A stretch of DNA of 64,000 nt from Musa acuminata AAA Group. Lineage: Eukaryota > Streptophyta > Magnoliopsida > Zingiberales > Musaceae. Numbering within the stretch: position 1 is the stretch's first letter; every line of letters begins with the position of its first letter. Position numbers and translations under genes: made by a program. A model generated the notes under the pieces. The model was not told where the DNA came from, searched no databases, and worked only from the letters and a program-made list of their open reading frames with translations. This document shows positions 1 to 13,414 of this stretch, one piece after another. The DNA lies in assembly GCF_036884655.1 (NCBI RefSeq), contig NC_088339.1:28862501-28926500 (forward strand), read 5' to 3'.

Positions 1-2249
1 AATTCTTGGCTATAACAGCAAAATGTGGTGCTGTTACAGCAGAAAATGCTAGAGATCTAATTTTACTCCAAAAAACTGTCGAACCTAAGAATTTTCATTA
101 ACAGATAAGACATATGATACAATTTTTGACAAGAAAGAAAAGAGGATGTATCCCAATATACATTAGCAATTTGTAACCGCTTAGCAGAAATTTCAACTTA
201 ATGTATTCTTTATTATCGCATTCTTCTGTTCTTAGGTTAAACCTATGTATTAGTAACTTGGGCAACTAGCTTACAGAAAGACTCGGGATTCTATAAAAAC
301 CAAAAAGCAGTTTGTTAGCCTGTTCACTAATGGCCTAATCTAAGGTGGTTCGCACTTCACATACCTCTAACTAGACCATTGCCACTTGTTCGACTCAAAA
401 ATGCTTCATGAATACAATACTTTTGGCCCTACATAATAGCAAAAATATTGACTTGTTTGGCAAAATTGAAAAAATAGAGAGAAAAGGACCTAATAGGTAT
501 CATGACTTTATGCTCAACCTTAAGCTAGACATTACTGCAACAATTTGCAATTCTGTGTATTATCTCATGGTAAATGGTCACAGAATTTGTTAGTTAACTT
601 GCTTCAATTGCGAAACTTCAAGATGCAAAACATCAGAGGCTTTGTCTGGAATAGGATTTTATTTGCTGATTCCTGATTTGTTGGTTCGACAAATAAAAAG
701 ACTTTAACGATGAATGATCTGCGAGCTTGATACAGGGTTTGTGCTAAGCTTCAAATTTTGTTTAAACTCTGATTGGTCACTCCTTGAATATGCATCAAAT
801 TATTTTTCTTTTTGTTTGCTTTTTTCATTGATATTTTTTACTCTTTCTGTATCTAGAAGCCTCTAAATATTTATGTTCCTTTGAATCTTTCTCACTTTCA
901 AATATTGTTTAAATGATGAAATCCTCATCCTCACCAATGATAATCATCTAATAATTTAGCAAAAAATGTGGAACATTTCTGGTCAAGAGGCTCCACCACC
1001 TAATATGGACCCTTGTGGTAAAGATAAAACCAAAACTAGAGAAGTGAAATCTTGCCGATTACGAGGCTCTGATACCACTTATCTCCATTTGATGTTGATA
1101 TAGAGAAAATTGGAATTCAATAAACATCATGAAGTCTGTTCAGGCCAATCTCTAGCTATAGACAAATGAAAGTGAACATACAGTTGAAAGTAGCAATAGA
1201 TCAGATTTGTCAGAAGAAACACAGAAAACCAGTACTGGTTGAGTCGGAGATAATAAGACAAAAGAACTATTAGATGCAAGGAAACTACTACAGGCTGCTT
1301 GGCAGCAATTCCATTAAATCGATACTACCAAATTTGAGCCCAAACCTGTTCAGTTCGGCCACAGACACCAGAAGCAGCAAATCAGTTGACCCAGCCAACC
1401 AATGTTCTAGTTTATGTTTATAATTTTATATGAGAAGGGACTTCCATGAATTAGTGCAATGGTGAGATAGGGTTCCATCTTGTGAGAAGCCTAATCATAG
1501 TCCTAAAAGCCAAACTTTAAACCTTGTTCATTATAAATCTTTAGACTCCCTAATAAACTAATTTCCAATCATCTAGAGTCAACATTTTAGACATTGAAGG
1601 GTTGGAGGGTCTCATTATGCTGTAAGCATGACACTGCCAGCATGCCCGAAGCTAGCATAAGATAGCCAGTACCAGCACGGCCAAAACCAGCTGAGCATAA
1701 TACTCTTCATACCGGCTGAAACTTGAAAATTTCCAGGATAAAAATAAAATAAGTTCTAAGAACAATGTTCTTGAAACCATTACATAGCAACAGAAATCAT
1801 GATTTCAGAGTTAATAAATACCCAAAAATATAAGAAAGTGAGATTAGACCTGTTACAAGTTGAACTAACCATGAGCTAGGCTCGAATTTTACTGTAGCTG
1901 AACCATTACTATATATATTGATGTTGACCAATCATAAACAGACTGACTACTCACTATACATGGAAGATTGCAAGATCATCACTTATACATTTCCAAAACA
2001 ACAGATTTAACTAATCAGACTCTAAAACTAGAATCATATAGAGGAGTTACATGCCTAATATAAGACAGGTAATGTACTGAAGCATATGTTAAAGGATGGA
2101 CGACTAAATATTACTGCAAAAATAATGAATTATCAACTCTTCTCCATAAGCAACAATCAGAGTAGCAAAATTTCTAACACAACAAACAAACGTAATGATG
2201 ACATACTAGCATGTATAATAGAAAATACACATTAACAGCCTCTGCTTAC
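1..2249. other. Presumed last intron of the BIG5-type gene
   Basis: The last exon found (2250-2577, minus) ends in phase 0 at a GTAAG donor. BIG5 proteins then continue for about 50 residues (a conserved C-terminal stretch beginning roughly VLEGMCFMN). No reverse-strand match to that stretch was seen here, so the terminal exon(s) probably lie beyond position 1. The sequence is AT-rich. Around 1640-1720 there is a weak match to the GTAC/CCAG-rich elements found elsewhere in the window. No other gene is visible. Confidence 0.55.
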
Positions 2250-5200
2250 CTTAACAATGACCGGAGCCCTCATGTCAAGTACACGATGTAGATCCGTGCT
2301 ACCAGTCTCCCCTGAAATTGGTTTGAGCTCAGAAGCCTCTTCTAAAATCTGACCACAGAAAGAAACTAGCTTCTCTTCTGCTATGCCTTTGAGCTTCTCA
2401 TCTGAATCTAAAGATCCAGCATAGCATGAATCATTGACTGATGAGGTCTGGACAAATGGACCATCAGAAATCCCTTGTTCATGACTGCTACCATTCTGTG
2501 TTGCAGTTGACTTGTGTAAGATTTCTAAATAAATGGATGTTCCTGTTATTTCCTGGCGAAGAAGATTTAGAGGAAGCCTGTGCAACACCAACCATAAATG
2601 GAATTAAGACTCTGGTTGTCAAACTAACCAAGCCATCTCTAAGACTCAGGCTTCAATACCTTTCAGAAGGTATATATTGCATTCGCAATATAAGGTTTGA
2701 CGAAGAATTATATGAAGCAGCAAACTCTACCAGGGACAATAAGGTATCCATTATTGCAATTTTATGAGAGACCTTTAATTTACTCCAGTATCTCTTCTGA
2801 AATGTTCAAACACATCATCTAAGAGACTAATCATCAACAAAATATTCAGCAAGATGATGCCGACTGTTTGACGTTTATCTTTACCTGTATGCTATCAATA
2901 GCGCCTAATAGTAAAAGTTGTGTAATGCATTTTCCTTTGATGGTTGCCATCATGGAATTCTCTTCATCATTATCATCCACAACAGATTCTGCAGCATCAG
3001 GGATCTGCAGAGACGTTCCAGACACAAAATCAAGTAGATAGCATATCAAAATGGAACAAAATTTATGCAGAGATGAATCCCATGTTAAGCATAAAAAATG
3101 AGAGAATTCAAATTCAGTACCTACATCTCTTAGACTGTTGTACAAATCTATTCAACAAAAATAGAACACACTAGTCAGTCAGCCCCACAGATTTTTTTCC
3201 GTCACTGTCAGAAAGCTCCACTTAAAGAAATATCACTATTCAAAGTTGGAGCTATCAAATTGTTTTTACATTGTTTCAAATAAAGTCTTTAGTCTATCCC
3301 CCTCGTCTTGCACCAATAATCCAATTTAGCTTTCCTCGATTATTTGATTATCTAATGGTCTTATTTTGGACATATATCTGTTATTTTAAATGATTTCTTA
3401 TTTTATTATCAGCAATAAATTATTTTAAATTATTTCTGTATGATCTAGATAATCAAGGTTTAAATGTGAAAACAATTTCTCAATCTTACAAAGGGTAAAG
3501 ATACATTCATTACCTCCACCCGAACCCCACATTGACGGAAACCTCATGCACTAGGCCGTAACTTTTCAAGTAACTCCATACAATAATTTCAACTTTCTCA
3601 TCTCAAAATCCTTGACTCTTTATTTATGTTATTTTCTAACTACCCAGTATCATGATTCACAAATTATAGCTAGCTCACATCTATTCTATGTTTGTCATAT
3701 AAATTCTTCTATTAATATTGCTGAAAAAGCACTTTATATTTTGGTCTTAATCCTTTGCAATCTAAAAACCATAGTTTCAAAAGTTTCTCTGCATAGCTCA
3801 AGTTTAAATTTAATTGAAATAATATCATCTGCAAACAACATATAACTTAGAAGTTTATCTGGAATACACCAAGTATATTCATCCTTTATCAGCGTGAAAG
3901 GTAAGGGTCTTCTTTAGTTGAACATGGATTTATTCTTCCGCTAAAGGAAAATATATTGAACAACAATTAACGTCAAATAATGTACAACTAAAGGTGTTTG
4001 ATTATTCCCCATCTACAACAGTGTTTAATTCAAACAATTAATTAAATATGTAATCAAACATTCTACAAGCAGGAAAGAAGTAAATACTTTCTTTGTTTTT
4101 ATTTTCTTCAGAGATGGATATCTCCATATGTGCGTCCCACATAAACATGGTAAATCAGCCACAACTTTGGGTTCTTTGCAAATAAACTAAAATTAGTTGC
4201 CTAAAACATCTAAGTTCTCATCTGATCACAAAGATGCAGTTTTGTAAACATGTAACTTATAAAAAACTAAATATAGCTTTGTAAATTTTAGCTTTACTAT
4301 TAAACTTAGTCGCAGTTGAAAATGGAACTATATCTCATATTTTATAAACATTTTGTATCTAACTGGCTATTATATTCCAATCTCTATATAATTCATGTGA
4401 TAAATCAATGACCAATCTAGCAAATATCCCATAAATTTATGAAAACACAATGAATCTCGACCAATGGGAACAGTGCACAAACTAGATTATTTCCAGGTAA
4501 TAAAATGAAAATACACCTTTACAGGTGAAGCTGAAACTGGACTGAGATTACTTGTGCGATTCTTTGATTTGGAGGTAAGACCTCTAAGCAAAAGGTTGTC
4601 CATCATATTACCCATGATCCTTTGGCCAAATGTTTGACTACGCTGATAGTTTGCAGCTTCAGCAGGCTTCTTCAAGTTACCTGATGGTGACGGATGTCCA
4701 ACAGAAGAGGTAAATGATTATTCTGAAAGAAAGGCAATGAGAATATCTATGCTTCAAGAGGCACAACATAGCACTCTAGTATAGTCCCACAACTCTATGC
4801 AGGTGAATATGCCTCTTGTAGGTACATCTAATGGAATACACTAAATAGTAACAAACCATCAGATTCCTCAAAGTTTGTTTGGAGATTGTTTTCTTCATAA
4901 TCATCCTTGGAGTTAATTGTGCTGATTGTATTTCCAGCAGCGTTACCATCAGCAGAAAAGGATTCATGATCCAAAGCTCTTCCCCCTTCCATTTTGTGAT
5001 TGTTCCTGAATGGACTGCCACCATCTTTGGCATCTGTATCTTTAGAATCTTTGGATAAAACTGTTTGTTTTTTTGAGTTCTCAAATCCCAAAGAATTGAG
5101 AAGTTCGAGAGGTTGAGTTGTGTATGATACATCTCTGCAATTCCACATTTATACAAGAAAGGAAAGAAAAATCAGAACAAAAACGAGTAATGCTACAAGA

Positions 5201-8200
5201 GAAAAGTTCACCAACAGCATACCTAATGCCTTTCAATAAAGTATCCCAGTCACTATCACTGAACTGATGACCCCCAACTTCTATAAGATGTACTAACGCT
5301 CCAAGAGAGATGGAAACCACACTTTGGTCCGTTTTCTTGGCACAATCAAGTAGAAAACTCAGGAGTGGTGGAAGCATGAAAGATACTTCCTGAAGAGAGC
5401 CAGAACAAAAGAGCACATAAATACATAATAAGCAATACATAGTAAGATCCTTTTACAAAAAAAATTGTAAATTGAAATTGTAGCTCAAAGGAATAAGGGG
5501 CATAAGGATAATTGATGAAGTTTATAAGATGAAAAACACATGCAGATATACATGAAATGGTTCACATGGCTCAGTGAAGGAAATCAAAGATAGATACCTT
5601 ATAGAAAGTATTAAAAAGGTTGCAGAGCAACTGAAGTGAATGGATGCTAGTTTCTCGAAGCCACTCATCACCTGAGGAGACAAGTCCATCTCTTCCAGCA
5701 TTTCGTACATGGTCAAATATAGGAAAAAGGACTCGGTGAAAAATGCCCTCCCAAAAAGCAGAAGAGAATTTCCGCCCTCTCTCATTCAACAAATCAAATA
5801 GCACTTCCAGTGCACAGTTCCGAACTTCCAATCTAGAATCCAATGTTAAATCAGATAAACCAGCCAACATGGGAAACCAGTAATGCTCGGTTACATCAAA
5901 GTTTGTCTCTAGCCCACCATCCACCGGTTTCAAGGCTCCACCAGGTATAAAGCCCTGCAGATACAAGAAGAATAAGAGAAACAAACTAAAAAGCCAAAAG
6001 ATAGAGAATGCAAGCATGAAATATTAAGCTTCTGAAAGTAAAATATATTAAGAAAAACGTACCTACTTAGTTTCCAACTTTTCATGGAGCATGATGATAA
6101 TGCTAATTTTTTAGCAATAATGAAGAACAACAAAAATCTACAGTGACTATTACCATGAATTAGCCAGATTTTAAGGCATGCATTTAACACTTCAAAACTA
6201 TAAGATGACAAATTTGAGCAGATATAAAACCTTTACAGTTATGTAATCTGAAAAAATAAGTACATATGTGAAAAAATAAGTAAAAATAATAATAGTAACA
6301 TGATCTTACACATTAACAAGTACAAATTAGGATGTTGCATATCACTAGACAAATACACAAAAAACCAATTTCATGATACCAAGACAAACCTTTCTGCTAA
6401 AACACTTTACCAAAATACTGACAAGTCACAAACTTCAAGATAATCCACTTTCTACCAATTTTGCTGCTTCATTCATATATAGTTATCAAAGTAAACCAGA
6501 ACTGCTTTTTTAGATTCAACTAAGAACAAGGCAGATAATGAGAGCTAAGAACCTCACAACTGACAACCTGATCAAACATCCTCCTGAGGTAGTTGACCAT
6601 GTGATGCCATTCTACAGATATCCCAGACTTCTATCAACTTCTCCAACTTAACGATTCATGAAACAGTGTCACATTAACAATGTCTTTTACGATAATTAAT
6701 TAAGTCCAATGGTGCAGTTTTATGTAATGAGCACAAAGATAACTTGAAAACCAACTGAACCATGGACACATCAAATACTGAGGGCTTCTGAAATATCACG
6801 TGTCAAAAACTAGCCCTTCATGACTATTCAGTAACTAATGAAAAAAACCATAAAGTATTACTGCTTGAATTTATCTCGAACATAGTCACTCACACATAAC
6901 AAGGGGCCGGTTTTAATAGTAGTAGAAATTGAAGTATTTGTCTAACCTTTTTCGTCCACCTTACCCTGCCTTACCGATTGCAAGCCCTTCGATCAATTAT
7001 TTTAAATATCCTGTTTGTTAAGAGTAGAATACACTGTCTCTCATCTTAGCAGTTATTTTTAGACTTTTTGGTTGTGTTGATGTGAAATAAGTACACATTA
7101 TGCATGTTGTCTGACAAGAATGAAATAAAAGCATGTCGTTTCAGGTGACCTAAATACCTATGTGGCTTAATGTTCATTGGGCTGTGTTGAGAACCTGGCT
7201 ATATGTGATTAGTTTAGCAGTTTAACAGTTTAACTACAAAAGTTGCATTCCTCATGCCTGTATAAATATTATGAAAAGTTTATTGCATAGTTTTCAATAA
7301 AGTCTAAAACTCAACATGATAAAGAGTGGAATCAACAAACTCCAAGAACCAAAAAGAAAGAAAAGCTGCAAGTTTTTCAACAATTTCATTGAGATTACAG
7401 TGACAACACATTGGCAGACAAGATAGAGATATACTGACTGCCAAGCATCTCACTGAATGATGTTGCATATTCCATAAATATATTGAGAAGAACAAGTTAT
7501 CAAACAAAAACTCTTGCCAAACAATCTTTTCCAAGGTATGTTAAATGTCTATTTAGTTTAGACTTTAGATCATGTCTGAATATGAAGGTATGTTGTTGCA
7601 AACCTCTGCAAGACGATCTTCACATATACGGAGGAGAGCAATAGCCTTCAAGCTAATCCGTGGAGAAATTTTGTTATTAGCAAAACGAATGAGGCAATTG
7701 ACACAATCCATAAAGCAGTCACCAACAACCTGATCAAAGTGCTCCAAGATAACTGCAAGAGTTACAGTATTAGATTCATCGAAAATCTAAAAGATTTGAA
7801 CTCAAGATAGTGGGTTAAACTATCAGTTTTCTCACCCTGCTCAACATTCTCAAATGCACTTTCGACAATTGATTCCAACTCATCATCAGCAGCTGCAGTG
7901 AAGATCATGAACACACTCCGCCAACCTGATTTAATGCTACCAACCTTCGATTTGATCATCTGCAATGCCATCGCCAGCAGTTAATTCCTATGTGTCTCAT
8001 CATGAACAAAGATGAGTATAACAAGCAGCATAATGGAAAATTTTAATGTGCAAAATTATTGGAACAAGATTTACCTGAACAATGCAATCCACAATCAGGC
8101 CGCGTATTTTTTCATTGCGGCTATTCCGCATAAGAATGACAAAAGGTTTCAAAATGTCATTCTGGAAGGTGAAGTTGGTGAGTTCAGCACGCTCCAAATA

Positions 8201-11200
8201 CTTCATACCAAGTTGTCTCAGTGAATCAATGGCATACATAGCAACTTTTTCCTCATGGTGGCTACCAGCAGCAATGAAATGCTGAGCCAAGACAGACCAT
8301 ATTCTAGCCCATACCTAAGAATGGAATATATAATAAGATGACATAAAGACTAACCACAAACAATCATTTGTAAAAGAATTACGAATATAATTTCATGATG
8401 AAGTTAAAGATAATCTAATTTTAACATGCATTTGTCAGCATCATGCACCAAAAACAAAAAAAAAAACAAAACAAACAGTGGACTCTTTTGCTCATCTAGA
8501 TAAAGCAATGACTGTGTTAAAGCCACCGAGCATAGGATGAGACTTCAAAAAGAAAGTCTATATATATGTTGCATTAACCTGTTACAAACATGAACATGAA
8601 CTAAGAGATATTTTGGAGTTTCTATGTGTTGTCATATCTTCCAGTTTGGCAGCCAATATTGAAAGATATAATCATAATAGCATTAGGACCACCAAAATTC
8701 CATATATTAGCATAATTCAAGCATGTAGGAGAAAATAAAAAACAACAGAAAAATTAAAGCATTAAAGGAAAATGGAGTACCAGACGAATACGAGCCATAT
8801 TATAGTAGCTTATCTCAACAAGCTTCTGTAGGCTGAAGACACGAGCAGGTGTTTGTTTCAATTCTTCAGCAGATACACCACAGAGAGCTGTGAAGAACTC
8901 CACAATTGCATCACTAGGCAATTTCACACTATTTACAAAAACTTGCTCAGCTGGCTTTCCAGCTAGCTCTCTGAGAGACTGAAGAACTGCATCCCTAGAT
9001 ATTTGATTGGATCCTTGCATCACAGTTGCAGCAATGGATGGGGTCGAAGTGATATATTCTAGCCTGGAGACACATTCCAAGACAGCATTCCAGGTGTCTT
9101 GTAGTGAATCCGTCTCCATATCGCATAAAACAAGCAAGGCACGTAATGCTTCCACATTTTTACTTCGCATCTCCTTTGGAGCATGCAAAAATGTAAATCT
9201 ACACACAGTTTGGCAAAACATCAGATCACATTTTTTGCATACTTCATTATTGATATTAAGTAGATGGAACAAAATGATGTTAAATTCATTATAGTATCTT
9301 ATAACATAATATTACAAAAGATCCTAAGAAAAATCATACCGTACTAAGGATGTTAGGAAAGCATATCGCATTGTATCCATCCCAAGAACACGTGTTAGAT
9401 GTATGCCAGCTCTGAAACCTTCCATGCAAAGAATAACCCTTGGCTTATTGTCTCCTTCCTCCAATGTGACAGAAAATGTAGCAAGCAAAGGCCAGCCCAC
9501 GGCTTCGAGCATTGGTCTTACTAGGTCAATCTGCTGAGCTGTATAGAAAACACCCCTTTTTTCACCTTTATTTTTGAAAAGTGCCTGAATTTGTTTTTTA
9601 ATCTTTTCACTCTCTGTCTTAGTATCAATCCCTGACTTCTTTTTCGGAAGAGCTAAATTTAAAATATTGACAAGGCGTCCTCTCTCTTCTGTTTCTGGCC
9701 GCAGTCTACTGCTTATAGATGCATCAGACTTATCGCTCTTCATCTTTATCTCTTCTCTAACAATTGAATCGTATATCTTCTCTAGGAGGTCCTTTGGAGC
9801 ACACTCTTCTACATCACTCATAGAATTCATGCGTATGAAATCAGATTTAGACATTTTTGGCCAAACCATTGGATTGTGTGCATCAGTATTCAACATTATA
9901 ACTGCATAGGCAAGAACATAAGCAGTATCTGCATTCTTGAAAAGTCCTGGATTATCAGCACAATAACTGCAAAACAAACATGGCTCAGATAAACAATCAA
10001 ATGGAAAAGAAAATTGAGGGGATGCTAAACCGCTGAAGCAGCATCTCAAGATGTCAGCTACTATACCGCTCAGCAAACTTTTCCATGATCCGATCAATTT
10101 TCTGTGCTTCTCCAGGAAGTCGAAATCCTTTTAGAAACTCACGAATTGCAGTATCAAACTCTAACCCTGATAACTTCATGGAATCAACATAAGCATGCAT
10201 AACAGCAAGGGGAAGTTCCTCATGCTGGCCCAAATATTCTCCAATCATGGCCTGACATATCAAAAAAATTAGACATTATGTTTTATCAAAAACAAAAGGA
10301 ATAGTCATAGGAGACACCTTATCCAAACTTGGAGTGGTCTTCAGGAATTGGGCTATTGCAGAAGCCTTTTTCTCGACCAACTTATTAGACAACAGAAATT
10401 CTATCCCTTTCGCTGGTTTACGATTGAACTAAAAACAAAGGAACGAGTTATTAACCATACAACTAGATATAACAATAAGATAAAAACTTTCTGAAACTAG
10501 AACAAAAGACTCATTACCAACAACCATCCTAGTTACCTCTAAGATGGCTGCTTCCATTGTGGATTTGTGAGCTTTTGCCTTCTCAAATTGGTTTAGTCCA
10601 TCATCATGGAGCTCATTAACTGTCCCAGGTTCTCTAGCCAAAACTTCCTCTTCAAGGGACCGAACAATGTTACCATGTTTATCAGTTTCTTTCCTTAGCT
10701 TCTCCCAATCAACCAATGATTTCAGCACACTCACCAAGCACTGCATAAAGTAAATAAATTGTTATAATTTGAAGATAGAAATAAAGATTGACTGAATATA
10801 TCAGCACAGCCGCACAAAAATAATGGTTCTCTTTTAAAGAAAAGACAAAGACCTGAAGCGATGAGCCTTTAGCAGATGCAACCTGCATCGAAGAAGCTGA
10901 GTTGGGATCTGTAGTTTGAGTCCCTTGTGCTATCCTTGACAAAGCATTTACCTGTTTAGATCAGTGGAAATAAGTAGATTCTTTAAAGAATGGCACATTA
11001 CAACCCCAAGTTATCACCATGATTTGCTTGGATCTTACCATACGTTCAAAAAGGTTTGGTGCCTGAAGATCACAATCATAGTTAACAAATATGTCCGCAA
11101 GCATTTGTGAATCCTTACACACTTTCTCAAGCATCCTAACAGAGAATCCAATTACAAGTTTCCATCAGCAATACAGAAAAGCTTACAGCACGAGTAAATG

Positions 11201-13366
11201 CCACTAGGCCAACAATGGGATATATGAGACAGTATTCCTATCAACTGAAGATAGAAGTGTGGGGAAGGAAAGGAAAAAACAGAACATATTTTTTAAAGCT
11301 AATATAAAAAAGAACAACACTTTACCGAAGAACACTTGTTCTTTGGCTGAGGGCACTCTCATTGCCTTCCAAGGATTTTAAGATTATCAAGGGAAAAAAG
11401 ACACCAATTTCTCCCTGGAAATATACATATACATTAGCAACATCAGATCCAAGGAGATTGGTTTCTCCAAGACAGTCTAAAGGAGAAATTATATGACCAC
11501 ATAATAATAAGATACCTTAAGACTTTCCCTAAAACGAAGCAACAGAACTGCAAATATTCCAGTTGCATACTGCACAAGAAGATTAATCATAAAAGTTTTA
11601 TCCTTAGCAAAATAAATGGCCATGTGTCAGTTGCTATGAAATGTGAAGAATAGTTTTAGCAACTGCCCAGCAATTAGCAAATAATCAAGCAATAAAATTA
11701 ATCAACAGGACAAGCAGCAACAAATAGGAAGAAATGATAACCTGAAAGACAACTGGAGAAGGAGAAATAGAAGCCCGTAATAAAGCATAAGAAAGATAAG
11801 CCTTGACAGAGTCAATAAAATGGAAATTTTTCGTAAAGGATTCGCTCACTCCTTCCAGTAAACCCTGCAATTAAAAATCCTTAAGTAATATCAAGAACAC
11901 TAATAAACTCAAAAGGTCGAGGAGCATAAATGCATTGACTAAAAAATAAGAAAAAGTTAGAGAGAGTTTTGGCAGATGAAGCCTTCTAGTCTCCACATAA
12001 TCCAAAACAAACTAACCTGCAAAAGCTCAAGAGACAAAAGTCTTGTCTTTGTAGTAACCTCATCTCCCTCTTCTTTCATCCCCATCTGCAAATATATACC
12101 TCAGCATGTTAAGATAGACCATACTGATTGAATGTGATATGAGATCATCTTCACAAATTTAGACCTTGCAAAGTGTTCGAAACAGCAATAATGCATCATG
12201 TTGCATGACAGTGCTCTCAAGATCAATCCCTCTGAAATAAGATTATATGATAAATTTGTTACATCAAAAAACAAATGAAGGCTTGTTCTATTTACATATA
12301 CAAACATTTTTATACCCTGAGATTTTCTTGCCATCCTCAAGTTGAACAGCCTGGTCAAGAACAGCCTCTAGACCCTACAGATTGTTACTTAAAATAAGAT
12401 GAAACCCTGATGCAGATGAGTTCCAAAGTAATCTGCAGAAATAATCACCAATAGTTTCACAGAAAATAGTCCTAAGAGAGAGAGAACCTTGATGTCTGCA
12501 CCACCAGCCAAATTCTGGAGTTGCTCAAAAGATGGAGATGTCTCATTTGCACGGTTCATGGTTAATGCATCTCCTAGAGTAATTTTCTTCTCATCTTGGT
12601 CATCTCTAGGCACTTCCTCGTAATCAGAATTTGTGGAGCTAGCTGATGGAATTTCACCATGCACATAACTATTGGATGGTACAGAAACCTAAACACCCAT
12701 AGAAAATAGTTGGAACTTTTCTGGCATATTTTACATATTTACTAAACCTAAATAAGATGATAAGTCCAACCTGATCTACTTCCATTCGCCTAAACACAAT
12801 ACTGATCATTTGGGTCAACATTGCTTTTGATGTTGCCTGATTTATTGGACTCTTGCTGTACCAGATATTTATAGACCATAACATTAGCTAAGAGTTACTG
12901 AATGGACAATATAGGGGAATAAAAAGACTCGAGTACCTATTCAGAGCAATGTTATAGCATACTCTAATCACTCCCAGCAAAGGTTCTCCATGCACTGTGT
13001 TAAAACAAAAAGACTTATTAGAGAAAAAGATAAGCAGCAGAGCTACAACAAAGATATAGTATAAGCAACTACAGACATAAACCATTCCTGCATATAGCCT
13101 GTCACTTCAGCAAATAAAAGAAAAAGATCCAGGATAAGGCACATTAATAATTCAAACAAACATTTTGCAACACCAAATCAGACAAATCTATTGAATCGAA
13201 AAGAGGTTTTAAGCTACAAAAGACCAGCAAAAACCTATGAGAAAAAGCTTTATTATAATTTTTTTAAAAATCAATTATCTGTATCAAAGATTGAAATTTC
13301 ATATCGTACCAGTATATCGAGCTTTGCTCAGTATAGTACTGTACAACATACTGAGCAGTATATATA

Positions 13367-13414
<48 letters not shown>

